A stretch of 64,000 nt of DNA, taken from NCBI GenBank assembly GCA_002286855.1, contig NRSV01000029.1:310832-374831 (forward strand), read 5' to 3'. The position numbers were made by a program, and so were the translations under genes. The first letter of the stretch is position 1; every line of letters starts with the position of its first letter. The stretch comes from Bipolaris cookei (Eukaryota > Ascomycota > Dothideomycetes > Pleosporales > Pleosporaceae). The notes beneath the pieces are model-generated. The model did not search any database. It saw nothing but the letters and a program-made list of their open reading frames with translations, and had not been told where the DNA came from. Positions 33,998-44,607 of this stretch are shown here, in pieces.

Positions 33998-35661
33998 GCA
34001 TGAGACGAGTTTAGTGTGGAAGAGGTGGGGACAGATGGAATTGCAGAGAGAATCGGAGCACCGAACAGCAATGCGTCCGTTGATCTCTACCGCAGTCGGA
34101 CCGACAGACTGCCACTTACAGCCACGCTAGCCACCCCACCTCTGGGCATTCCAGCATACATACGCCTTTGAGTGGTGAATGTATCAACACAACAGCAGTT
34201 TGAGGGGGAAAGATGTAGCGATCGGGGAAGTGGGGAGGAGTTTGAAACTATACACTCAGCTGGTCACCAAGAGCCGAACCTTGCATTCGCAACACTTCTG
34301 CCATGGCCACTTCTGCCATGGCCACTTCTCCCAACCAGCTTGATCGTCTTCCGCATCTGGCCCTGGCCTAGAGCTCGAAGGTTGGGCCGTGCAAACATTG
34401 TTGGTGACCGTTCTACCATATCTAATAAAGAACTTATGCATTGGACCAAGTAACAGTTGCAGGCTCACATGCAGGGTTGTGATGGCGACGACCCGGTCTC
34501 TGCATATATTTTCATGCATAATATTTGCAGAAATAATAGATTGACTTCGACAAGTTTGCTTCACTGCCTGGTACAGACATACCCTCTCACATACTGAGGT
34601 CTATTGCCTCCATGCATAAGTTCCATGTCAAAAAGGCTACTGCTATCAAGAAGAGGTGCGGAAATGGAAAGCCCTCTTCCAAAGAGAAAAGTACGTACCT
34701 CGATGGCACCACATAAAAACCTGCAATACTGACTGTACACAGGTATCCAAGCTGAGGCTATTGATAGCCCGGAGCTCAAGCATTATCCCAAGAAAATGGA
34801 TCCGCTTGGAGACGCAGAGTAACGCGTGGAATGAGTATATATGGTGTGTGAACTTGGAAGGTGGTAACAGAGTCCAGTCTCAATTCCAGATGGGAATGCA
34901 TAAGTTTGAAAGCTCGGTGGAATCCAAGGCTTGCAGTCAGTACTGGGTTGGCGATAACCGCATCTGGTTTAGAGGATCGCTTTTATTGATCTTTAGGCTC
35001 ACCTGGATGAGTGTAAAGGGTGGGAATTGTATTACGGACGGATTTCTAGGACCCAACTATCTTCATGGTTGATGAATCAGATACCTTCTGATTCCCGGAC
35101 GTATGAAAATCTCTCCAAGGTCAACACTGCCGTTGCAATAGACCCAGTAGCTACCTCCCGCTAGTGGTTAAACTACTGCAATTGGTGACTTTGACGCACA
35201 TAACACGATGAATGAGCACACTACTGAACCAGAAAGCCTCAAAACCTCCACTCTATACAATATATCCATTATGTGATAGAAAAGGGTCGGTATTGGTGGC
35301 CGCACGTAGCGTACACTGCACATGCAGGAAGTCAGAGGTTAGCGTCGGCAATTCTACAACGCCTCGACGTACCCACAACACCATCACGCTATCTTTTTCC
35401 TTCTTTTCCCCATCATGCCTCAAAATTCAAGTTTGCGAAATCCCCTTCAAACCGTCTACCGATATATGCATGTCAATGCCCATTAAAACATTACACCATA
35501 ACCAACTTCCCAACTTCGCCGTGTGGGGATCCGATTACCTAGCGCCAAAAGTATTGGTTTACAACCAACAGAAACATGATTATATATGATATCGTGCATG
35601 AATACAAGACAACAATTGACACTTGATCTCCGCATCTTTCCAACCAAAATAATAATCCACA
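33998..35661. other. Intergenic, no supported gene
   Basis: About 1.7 kb. A 15-base direct repeat lies at 34293-34329. One plus-strand frame of 138 codons (34656-35072) has no recognisable feature. The stretch is between two divergent genes and probably holds both promoters. Confidence 0.5.
34293..34329. repeat. 15-base direct repeat
   Basis: CACTTCTGCCATGGC occurs twice head to tail with a partial third copy. Confidence 0.9.
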
Positions 35662-36789
35662 ATGTCACAAACCACCACAACAGGCGTATCCACCACCACC
35701 ACCATCCCCACCACAATGCGCGCCTGGCAATGGACAACCTGCACCACAACCCTCGAATCCGCAATCCAAATCAACAAATCAGCGCCCCTCCCCACATACC
35801 ACCACCCCTTATCCGCAGGAGAATCCCTAATCCGCGTGCACACCGCAACCCTCAACCAAGTCGACTACAAGTTCGCTGAGCTCCCCCTCATCTCCCGCCT
35901 CGCCATCCGCAAACCCGCGACCCCTGGTCTCGATTTCGCCGGCCGCGTAATCTCCACAGGCCCAGATTGTGCCGTCAAAGTCGGGCAGATGGTATTCGGG
36001 AAGTTGGAACCCAAACAGCAGTTCGGGACGCTGGGGGAATACATTGTTGGGTCAAAGGCGGGTACGGTTCCGATTCCAGAGGGTGTAGAGGTGGAGAGTG
36101 CGGCGGCGATGGGGGTGTGTGGGTTGGTTACTTATCAGTGTCTTGTGAGGAATGTGAAAGAAGGGGATAGAGTGCTGATTAATGGGGGGTCCGGGGGGAC
36201 GGGGACGTTTGCGGTGCAGATTGCGAAGGCGTTGGGGTGTCATGTTACGGCTACTTGTTCGGGTATGTATGCGTGGTGCGAAGCTGGGATTACGGCGGGA
36301 GTATGCTAATGACTTATAGGTGCGAATATCCAGCTTTGCAGGGATCTCGGTGCGGACGAAGTGATTGATTATCGGAAGAATGATGTTGTTTCTGTTCTTG
36401 CGAGTGGGTCGAGGCAGTACGATATGATACTTGATAATGTTGGACATCCATCTGAGTTGTACTGGAAGGCTCCTGCGTTCACGAAGCATGGGGCAAAGTA
36501 CGTACAGGTTGGATCGCAAGTCAGTCTATCATTCCTCTACGACCTCGCATTCCGGTTTTTGGTTCCGACATGGCTAGGTGGTGGGCAGCGCCCGTTTTCG
36601 TTTGGGTTTGCTTTGACGAACTTTGACGACTTTACCGCGCTAGGAGAGTTGGTGGCGAGCGGAAAGGTGAAGCCAGTTATAGATGAGATTTATGAGTTCG
36701 AAGATGTACCGAAGGCGTATGGGAAGTTGAGAACGGATAGGGCAAGGGGAAAAATAGTGGTGAGAATGAGGGAAGAAGAGAAATACTGA
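35662..36789 (+). CDS. Zinc-independent MDR oxidoreductase, quinone reductase-like
   Basis: Two exons, 35662-36262 and 36320-36789, giving 356 aa. The fold is medium-chain dehydrogenase/reductase: a GroES-like N-terminal part (TMRAWQWTTC, ATLNQVDYKFAELP, PGLDFAGRVISTG) and an NADPH-binding part with GDRVLINGGSGGTGTFAVQ. The zinc ligands of alcohol dehydrogenases are absent. This layout fits quinone oxidoreductases and reticulon-4-interacting-protein-1 relatives. The first 18 residues are an extra Thr-rich leader before the usual MRAW start, so translation may begin at a second ATG near 35716. The intron falls in the nucleotide-binding domain after TATCSG. The substrate is unknown. Confidence 0.87.
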
Positions 36790-37058
36790 ACAATGAGACG
36801 GTCATAAAAGCCAAGTGCCTTTGAATTCACAGATCCTGACAGTACTTCCGAAAAAAAAAGTGGCTCAACTCATGTCCATTGCGTTGCTTCGCACTGGTGT
36901 GTGATATGATAGTACGAAGAGAAAAGACCTCTCGTCCTCTTATTACCAAAAAAAAGTTTCAACATAATACACACGTTCTTTTCCGTCTTTTCTCAATAAG
37001 CCCTATTAACGCCAAAAGCACCCATAAACATGCATATATCCCTACCCTTTAGGGCCCC

Positions 37059-38386
37059 CTAATGCATCTTCGCTCTCCTCGCCTTGCCTGGCCGTTTGCT
37101 CGCGCCACCGCCACCGCCGGGCTTACCCTTCATCTTGCGAACAGAGAAACCCCGGCCATCAGCACTAGACTGCGCATCGTTGCTCTTAGAATGCCTCTTC
37201 TTGCCTCCGAAACCGTATTTTGCATCTTTCTTCTGGCGCTTGGCGTTGAACGCTTTGCCATCGGCGCCACCGCGACCGGCGCGACGATCAGACTTGGAGT
37301 CCTCGGCTGTGGCGGCGACGTCAAAGAGATCTTCTTCGTTTGTGGAGGTGATGTCTGCGCCTTGTCGCTCTGTCATATCTATTAGTATATACATACCTTA
37401 GCAAGTGTGCAAAGCAACATACTTCGCTTAAGAGTGTTAATCTTCTCCATCGTATCCCGCTTCTCCTTTGCGCGCTCCTGCATCTTTGCGACCTGGACCT
37501 GTTTACCAAATTTCTTCAAGTCTCTCTGTTTGCGCGCCTCTGCAGCCGCCTTCTTGCCAGCCGCAGCATCAATCAGCTTCTGCTTGATCTTGCCCATGTG
37601 TTCATCGCTCTTAACCATCTCTGCAAAGTAATCTGCTGGTCGTGAAAAGGGAACACCCTCCTTCTTGAGCTTTTGCCGCGCCTCCTTGACAGAGGATAGA
37701 CACTGCTTGTAGAATGCGAGCTCACGGTTGAGGTCGTCTTCGACATCGGGAATCTCGACGGGCTCGTCCGTAGTTACGGATTGGTGTTCCGAGAAGGCGA
37801 GCTTCGAGTAGGGCAGTTGTATGCGGTGCAGGGCGGCGGTAAGGGCAGCGGTATTGTTGATTGTTAGTCGTTGGTGGGGGATGATGTCGCCCTTGTCTTC
37901 CGAGGCGATGGAGTCGAGATCTGAAAGCGCAATGTCTTCTTCGTCTTCCTCGTCATCCTCCTCTTCATCCTCGTCCTTGCCTGCTTCTTCGTCGTCTTCA
38001 GCCTGCATCTCCTCTTCATCCGAGCTAATGTCGCTCTCGCTGTCATCGAGGTGCGAAAGATCGAGCGCAGGTCGCTCAGACGCCTCATCGTCATCGCTCT
38101 CATCCTCGCTACCCTCCGTCTCCCACTCGACCTCTTTGACGGCGGGCGCAGCCTTTGGCGGCTTGCCTTCCTTCTTACCCTTCTTGTCCTTCTTCGCCTT
38201 GCCATTGACCTTGACCTCTACCTCATCCAGCGGCACTCCTCCCTCCTCGTCATCCGCATGCGCTTCATCCCCATCGCACTTCTGTTTCCGCTTCTGCACC
38301 TGTTTCTCATGCTTGCGCTGCTTCTCAAGCTTAATATTGCGACCTTGCTGGTGAATAAGCGCAGTCTTGAGCTTGCTTTTACCCAT
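37059..38386 (-). CDS. EBP2: rRNA-processing protein EBP2
   Basis: Two exons, 37423-38386 and 37059-37369, giving 424 aa. Ebp2 is a nucleolar factor needed for maturation of 27S pre-rRNA and assembly of the 60S subunit. The first 180 residues are Lys-rich and then very acidic, with long Glu/Asp runs. The conserved domain follows: RELAFYKQCLSSVKEARQKL, VPFSRPADYFAEMVKSDEHM, KQRDLKKFGKQVQVAKMQER, and KRDTMEKINTLKRKRQ across the intron. The basic C-terminus contains NAKRQKKDAKYGFGGKKRH and KMKGKPGGGGG. These are the family hallmarks. It diverges from the tiny HSBP1 gene with 400 bases between start codons. Confidence 0.95.
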
Positions 38387-38786
38387 GTTGTGATTTTTTG
38401 CGCGCAGTAAAAAGACAAATCAGAAGAGAAATTGTAATGTCGAAAAGTGAAGTTCAACCCTGGCGCGGAACAAAAAAAGGTAGTGTCCAAGCTTCCCTCG
38501 CCCAAAATTTCAATTCCTCAAGTTCGCAAGGGCAGAAACCAGCAATTTTTAGCGTACACGCTAGCACCACTCACCGCCTTGACAAAACAGGAAACTGACC
38601 GCGGCGTGCGAAAGCAGAGCACGTGCTTTCGTGTTGCGCCCCCCCCCCCCCTTCACACCGCCCACTCGCCCGCAATACACGTCTCGTGCCGTCATCGCGG
38701 CTATTTGAGTAAAATTCCCCAGTCTATTCAAAAACTCTCTACTTCAAACGACCCATATACACTTTCTTTTTAAAGCAACTTGCACC
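38387..38786. other. Shared upstream region of EBP2 and HSBP1
   Basis: 400 bases between divergent starts, with a C13 homopolymer at 38639-38651. No other gene is seen. Confidence 0.55.
38639..38651. repeat. C13 homopolymer
   Basis: Thirteen consecutive C lie in the shared EBP2/HSBP1 promoter, about 135 bases before the HSBP1 start codon. The length is prone to slippage and to base-call error. Confidence 0.9.
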
Positions 38787-39204
38787 ATGGCAACCCCCCA
38801 ACCCCTAGGTGACCGCTCCCAAAGCGACACCGCAGTATGTCCTCCTTCCCCCACCTAACCAAACTCGTACAGCCCCAAACTAACAACAACGTCCTACTAG
38901 TCTGTCTCCTCAAACAACCCCGAAGCATCAGGCGAACTCACAGCCGTAGTAGACGACCTGCTTAATCAACTGAATACAAAATTCAACTCGATAAGTAGCG
39001 AATTGCTTTCAAAAAGTAAGGATTAATAGTGTGGAGGAAGAGAGAGATTTCCCTTGTTTCAAAAAAAATCCGTTGCGGGTGGATGGATGCTAATGATTTT
39101 TTATTGTGTTTGTTATAGTGGATGATATGTCGAGACGGCTTGATAATCTCGAGGCTACAATTCAAAGTGGGGATGGGAGTAAGGGGAGTGGATCGGGTAA
39201 ATGA
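38787..39204 (+). CDS. HSBP1: Heat shock factor-binding protein 1 homologue, 82 aa
   Basis: Three short exons, 38787-38834, 38901-39015 and 39119-39204, encode only 82 residues. The core is ELTAVVDDLLNQLNTKFNSI, then LLSKMDDMSRRLDNLEATI, split by the second intron. This is the short coiled coil of HSBP1, which in animals binds the trimer domain of heat shock factor 1 and in several systems acts with the WASH complex. The heptad spacing of Val, Leu, Phe and Ile is clear, and MDDMSRRLDNLE is a family signature. The protein starts with a disordered stretch and ends in a Gly/Ser/Lys tail. All three joins are GT-AG; the last intron has a GCTAATG branch-like site. It is too small to be found by simple frame scans. 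Confidence 0.9.
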
Positions 39205-39485
39205 AATGGGTTTGGCATGAATGGAAAGCTCATGAGTATTAAAGGCGGGTCCTCACGACTCATATGCTTGTTGGAGTTTAGATGGTCGATAACATGCATT
39301 TATAACGCTTGCAAATTGATATTCAGTTTGATATCTACAAACTTTTTCATCTATGCCCCTTCTTGTCATATCCTCGTGGCGCTCTTGCACCATATGTATC
39401 CTTATCCCGTTTTCATCATAATGCGTCCACGCCAATGGTATCAACATCTTCCAACGCCACACATCAACCCAGATATTCGAGTCGT

Positions 39486-40624
39486 CTACAACTCGGTCTT
39501 CTCCTCCTCACCAATGAACTTCCTCAGGATGTTGCTCCTGCTCATCAAGTCATCCATCTTCTCAGGTGCGAGGTTACCCTTGGCAATGAGGCCTTGCAGA
39601 CGCTTAAGCTCCTTCTCAGCGTATTCCTTGTTGGCACCAATTTTCGAGAAGACCTTGACGTAGTATTGTGCGTACTTGTCCTGCAGGGTAGCAGCAAGAG
39701 TCTTGGCCTCCTCGGCTCCATCGGCCCATGAGTCCTTGAACTTCTCAATGACGGCGTTGAAGGCCTCGATAGTGCCACCAGTAGCATCGAGACCACCACC
39801 GACAGCGCGGTGAGTGCCAGCGTTGGCATTGAGGAAATCAATGAAGTCCTTCTCAGCACGAGCACCATTGTATGGGAGGGCCTCGGTGGAGCCCTTGGCA
39901 AAGTACTTGATGGTAGGGTAGCCAGAGACACCTTGTTCCTGAGCAAGGGCCTTGGAGTTCTCAGCTTCGGCGTCGACCTTGGCGATCAAGACATCGGGCT
40001 CGTTGACAAAATCGTTGGCAAGAGTCTCCCAAACGGGGGCGAGGGTCTTGCAGTCTATATGCACGTTAGCGAAGGGCAGCTTGATAGATTGGAACCATAA
40101 AACGTACGTCCGCACCATGGAGCAGTAAAGGCAACAAGTACATTCTGGTCCTTTCCAACCTTCTCCTTGAAGCTCTTGTCATCAAGGTACACGACCTGGC
40201 TAGGAAGCTTTGCCTTGATCTTTGGCTTGACGGAGGTGTTCTCCGTAATGAACTTGGTCAAGCTCTCAAGATCGCGTCCGCCCTTGTAATCGGTAGGCTT
40301 GTCGGTCTTTCCATCGAACCACTTGAGTGTGGGGAAGCCGGAGACGCCATAGCGCTTGCCAAGCGATTTGTGGTTATCCGCATCAACCTTTGCAACGCTG
40401 ACCTTGTCACCAGCGTGCTGGAAGACGGTGGCGAGTTCCTCGTAGACGGGGGCGAGGTTCTTGCAGTGGCCGCACCAAGGGGCAAAGAACTCTACGAGGG
40501 CAGGCTTGCCGGACTTGAGGACAACATTGTCGAAGTTGGATGGGTCAAGGTCAATGACGGCAGATGCCGAAGCAATGGCGGGGAGCAGCGCAATGGCTGC
40601 GGGTATGAGATTGCGGAACAACAT
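39486..40624 (-). CDS. erp38: Protein disulfide isomerase, ERp38/TigA type
   Basis: Two exons, 40108-40624 and 39486-40054, giving 361 aa. It forms and isomerises disulfides in the ER. There is a signal peptide (MLFRNLIPAAIALLPAIASASA), then two thioredoxin domains with active sites CGHC at residues 51-54 and 171-174. The second site is rebuilt across the intron: the codon for its His is split. An ERp29-like helical D domain forms the C-terminus (EYAEKELKRLQGLIAKGNLAPEKMDDL). The C-terminal tetrapeptide is KTEL, a variant of the KDEL/HDEL retrieval signal. A thioredoxin gene lies 421 bases upstream on the same strand, but the two are separate genes. Confidence 0.95.
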
Positions 40625-41045
40625 TGTAGAGTTTGGAAAGAGGAAGCTCAAACGGTGCAATGGGAGCTCCAAACTTATGTTGAAGAGCGGTGGAGAACCC
40701 GGAGTCGAGCTAGAGGGCTTGCCTCCAGGGTCCTGCGCTGGCGATCGCTTAGCACGCAAGGTGTCCTCTCTTACCCAGGCATCTGACCAGGGTTTACAAA
40801 TCCAGCGTCCTTACAACGAATGGTTTGATTTCAAATCTTGCCACACAAAGCAATTGCTGATGCTGGTCTTGAACGTGGGTATAAATACGTGAAAAAGATT
40901 ACTGTACGAATAGCACAGGCTGTTCCCTTCATGCAGACCGATTAGCTATCCCGCATCCCAACTAGAGTATTGCATGTAGTATACCAAACCCATCAAAATG
41001 CAAAAATATATTACATTCTCAAATCCGGGGTATTATCACACGACA
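40625..41045. other. Intergenic, PDI promoter
   Basis: 421 bases between the PDI start and the thioredoxin stop on the same strand. No gene is seen. Confidence 0.5.
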
Positions 41046-41528
41046 CTAATTCAATGACATCTTCCAATGATTCCCTCCGGTCATCCCATAACTCCCACTA
41101 ACCGTTTGCTCCTCCTCCTTCTCCTCCCCCTGCTCCTTCGCCTTCTCCCCTTCAGTCTTCTTCTCTTCCTTCTTCTTCTTCTTCTCCTCTCCCATGGCCT
41201 TAACCTCCCCACCAGCCTTCTCCACCATCCCCCTCAACCCTCTCACATCCGCACCCCTAACCTCCTCCACCTTCTTCGCGTTCTTGAACAGCATAAACGT
41301 CGGCATAGCCGTGACCCCGTATTGCGCCGCTATTTCACGCTGCTCATCGACATTGATCTTGACGAAAGCGAACTTTCCGGGTACGGAGTGTGTGTTGGAG
41401 AGTTGATTGTAGAGGGGTGCGATTTGTTTACATGGGGGACACCATGTTGCGTAGAAGTCTGCGATGAGGTAGGTGTAGGCGTTTAGGAGGGTGGGGAAGT
41501 GGAGGGGGGCGGAGATTTCTGTTGGCAT
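41046..41528 (-). CDS. Thioredoxin with CPPC site and charged C-terminal tail
   Basis: Single exon, 160 aa. Residues 1-110 form a thioredoxin domain: DFYATWCPPCKQIAPLY with the redox pair C30/C33, FVKINVDEQREIAAQYGV, and the cis-Pro loop AMPTFMLF. The active site is CPPC rather than the standard CGPC; Pro in the second position should change the redox potential. After the domain comes a run of Lys and Glu (EEKKKKKEEKKTEGEKAK) and a tail ending in GGNHWKMSLN. No signal peptide is seen, so it is probably cytosolic or nuclear. Ordinary fungal thioredoxins are about 105-110 residues, so the extra 50 are unusual. The frame is open throughout without an intron. Confidence 0.86.
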   Translation of the reverse strand: MPTEISAPLHFPTLLNAYTYLIADFYATWCPPCKQIAPLYNQLSNTHSVPGKFAFVKINVDEQREIAAQYGVTAMPTFMLFKNAKKVEEVRGADVRGLRGMVEKAGGEVKAMGEEKKKKKEEKKTEGEKAKEQGEEKEEEQTVSGSYGMTGGNHWKMSLN

Positions 41529-42016
41529 GGTTGTTTTTAGATGTTTCTTTTGGCTGATGTACTGAAATGCGTTTATGGAATTAGCCTAGGTGGATGGAGG
41601 GGGTATAGGATGGTTTTAAAGCTGTAACGTTTTTTTAACAAGTCGCAATGTTGTAGAACCTTCTATACGTACTGAGCAAAGGACCTTCTCGCCGGCCCAA
41701 ATTTGTAATCGACGCAAACATCACGTGCCATTCCACTTGCTTCTTGCGGTAGTCGGTGATAATTAGTGGAGTTCTGATTACACAAAGTGTGTTTGCGCAT
41801 TAGTTACATACACCCAAAAATGACTTTCACATCACATGTTTCCTGCAAAACACACAACCATCCCACCGCACGCGACCTCGGAATCAAACATACGTATAAT
41901 TGACACACGCTCTGAAAGGACCAAAAATATCCAGAAACCAGAAATGCAATCCAGCCCATAACGCCCTCGCTATGCAAACATTTCATCACGCATACCCATC
42001 CATCTCCTACCACAAC
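41529..42016. other. Intergenic, no gene seen
   Basis: 488 bases between the thioredoxin start and the TRS31 stop. Frames inside are short. Confidence 0.5.
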
Positions 42017-42922
42017 TCACCCTCCACCCCTCCCCAGAATCTCCTCCCTCTCCAGCACCTCAGGCTTAAACTTGATCAAAAACACCGTCTTCCCCGGCCA
42101 AAGCCCCTTCCCATCCTTACCCTCTTCTTCCCCCACACTATGTGCCGTAACACCCTCAGTCGGGAACCCCGCACCATCGCACACGCCCTCGATAATGCCC
42201 GCCACAAACGCCGCGCAGTTGAGACTTGACAGCTCCTTTGGTAGCGAAATGTACTGGTTGACCATGGGCTCATTGTCAAAAAGCATGTACTGTCCCGGGT
42301 CTGTGCCCGACTTTTCGAGGGCGTCGGCGGGGCGGCCAAACAGGTAGCGGTACAATTGCTGAGCGATGAATTGAAGGAGCGGCAGGATGCGAGTAGGGCG
42401 GATCGAGGCGAGGGGGTTGGCGGTGCGGGAGAGGAGGAGGTCGAGAAGACGGAGGCCGATGGGGTAGCCTTGGCTATTTAGTCTTAAAGGGAGAGGGCAC
42501 TTGTTAGCAAAGCCATGTTATATCGTGTAATGTAGGCAGAGAAGGCGTGGGGTTTGCGCGCAATAGGCAATGTACCTTTGTTCCAAGCCGCCCACGTCTT
42601 TTGCGCCCTTCTGCGCATAGGCAATCATTTCGATGAAGAGGTATGCAAAGGCTGCGCGGCTGAGTTCTGCATTCTTGCTCCGGTTCAGGTTGCGGTCGTA
42701 TATAGTCTTCTTGTTCGAGGGGTACCGTAGGCCCGACCCTTGACTGGGCGTCCCGTTCATGGCGAGGTTGTGACCCGGCGGTGGCAATTGAACTGCGGAC
42801 TGCGGGCGGGCCGTGGATGCAGATGGGGATGCAGATGCGGATCTGGCTAGGGCGGCAGACTGCGAGTAGGAGCGTTCGCGCGGCGTGAAGTGCGAGGGCA
42901 GAAGTGGCAGCAAGTTGGACAT
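42017..42922 (-). CDS. TRS31: TRAPP complex subunit TRS31 (TRAPPC5)
   Basis: Two exons, 42576-42922 and 42017-42482, giving 270 aa. Trs31 is a core subunit of the TRAPP complexes, which activate Rab GTPases at the Golgi. A Ser/Ala/Pro-rich leader of about 65 residues precedes the Bet3-like fold. Family marks: KTIYDRNLNRSKNAELSRAAFAYLFIEMIAYAQK, read in two halves; LNSQGYPIGLRLLDLL; LLQFIAQQLYRYLFGRPAD; and NCAAFVAGIIEGVCDGAGF, followed by TVFLIKFKPEVLEREE. The intron falls after VGGLEQR. The ATG at 42922 gives MSNLLPLLPSH; an in-frame ATG 14 codons upstream is less like the family start. Confidence 0.94.
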
Positions 42923-43448
42923 GGTTGGCTCTCTCGACCTCGCTGGAGCGATTTGGCGGAGCAATGTGGGTCGGAGGGTCGTGCGGCGTGCGGCAGATTG
43001 ACTTGGGAGCGATTATGAGGCTGGAGATGCCAAGCATGAGGACGACGACAGTACGAAGTATATCATCGTTATTCACTTGGAGGAGTTGCAACTGGAAAAC
43101 GGGCCGAATGTATCCACAAGTATCGAATACGAGTTTCTGGAGTATTATATATTATTTCATCATCATCATCATCATCATCGTCTAGAAGCGGTGAACGACT
43201 GCTCGGTGCTTCTCCATGACCCTACAGGTGCATACACCTTTTTATCATGGCATGCTTTAGTATAACGACAGGAAGCCTCCAAAGCACGCCTGAAGCGCTG
43301 ACTCTCGTTTCGCTCCTGGCTCTATACAACCGTTTGGTCTGTTGAGCACATCCTCATACATCTTCACACTACTCTTCTTCTTGTTTTTGTAAGAACCCAC
43401 AAGAAAAGCCTAACTACTCTTCTTTCCAAGTCCACGCCCTTCTTTGTA
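42923..43448. other. Intergenic, TRS31 promoter
   Basis: 526 bases with no gene seen. A (CAT)7 microsatellite lies at 43158-43178. Confidence 0.5.
43158..43178. repeat. (CAT)7 microsatellite
   Basis: Seven CAT triplets head to tail, about 240 bases upstream of the TRS31 start codon. Confidence 0.9.
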
Positions 43449-44309
43449 TCATGCCTCGATATACGCAGTCCAGTCTATCTGGTGCCGGTTCAACTCCACT
43501 ATGATGCGCTGAACGTCGACACGGCGAACCTCAAATTCAATCGGGACCACAACAACAGTGTTATCCGGATCAACGGCAGTATCGCGCATGTATGGAACTC
43601 CAGACTACTCTGTTTCAAGCTCCGTACGAACACTTTCATTCTGTTTCCTTTGTTTCTGCACCGCAGCCAGAGCATCATCGCGTTCCTTCTTCATTTTGCG
43701 TTGGAATGCGAGATGGCGTTGCTTTGCTTCCATCGCTTCTTTAGATTTTTCCTCCTCTTCACTAGCAATTTGCTTCGCATTCTTAACCTTCGTGTTTGTA
43801 CGTTTGAGTTTGTTGGCCTTGCTCTCGTTTTGACTGCCAAGGAGGACATTCTCGCGCTCAGTAGTCTTGTGCGTCTACTTCAGTCGAGCATTCTGTGCAC
43901 ACAGGCGTACCGTTTCGCTTTCCAAGCGATTAATACGGCGCAGGACGTCGCGAGGAAGTTTCGAGTGAGCTGTAGCTCTGAATATTCGCTGATCCAGTTC
44001 TGCAATGGTCTTGCCATGTTCTTCAGCTTGTGCCTTCCAATAATCGCACTGTTAACTGAAATGTGCAATGGTAGATCGAAGACACCTCTGCTCGCTCTCT
44101 CCTTCCAATTCCTCGCTGTTCATATCCGCCACCCACAGTGATTCTTCATGTTTGACTTCAGAGATTTCATGTCTGTATGGATCGGCCGTCGGGTTGTCCA
44201 GGCACAAGTCAGCGGGTTCAAAGAAAAGCATGTCTAGATTGAAACTCTTCTGTCACTGGTTAGTACTAGTGCATTATGGACAATTAGTAATACCGTACCG
44301 TGAGTTACA
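43449..44309 (-). pseudogene. Coiled-coil protein gene with three in-frame stops
   Basis: One reading frame runs without shift from about 44249 to TGA at 43449 but is broken by TAA at 44052-44054, TAG at 43875-43877 and TAG at 43605-43607. The residues around them look like real protein: a charged coiled coil (KLPRDVLRRINRLESETVRL, KANKLKRTNTKVKNAKQIAS, ERDDALAAVQKQRKQ) and a tail (VVVVPIEFEVRRVDVQRIIV). Each stop stands where Gln would suit the coiled coil, so each is likely a CAA/CAG to TAA/TAG change. A possible intron at 44250-44308 joins a short upstream exon; the true 5' end is not clear. I cannot name the family. The gene is most likely dead. Confidence 0.7.
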
Positions 44310-44607
44310 ACCGAGTCGGTAGAGTCAATGCTGCAGGTTGCAGTGGGAGGGATCCATTGTGGATGAAGTGAGATATATACGTAATGGGACAGCGCACCAA
44401 CCGTACATTCATCGCAAAACCAACTAGCTCGTCTTTCACAGCGTCGCCCGCTTGGCAGAACCCCGCCTCTACTTAACGCGAGGCTATATAGGAAATGAGA
44501 CATTATGATTACCAGGACAGTCCAAACAATACATTGAAGCTCAAAGCTCAACAGGACCGTATTCGTAGCGATCTACCCACCCATAAGCTCGACTGCATAT
44601 CTCCGCT

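Noticed and set aside
34656..35072. A 138-codon plus-strand frame.
   Set aside because: No motif, odd composition for this genome, and it lies in a divergent promoter region.
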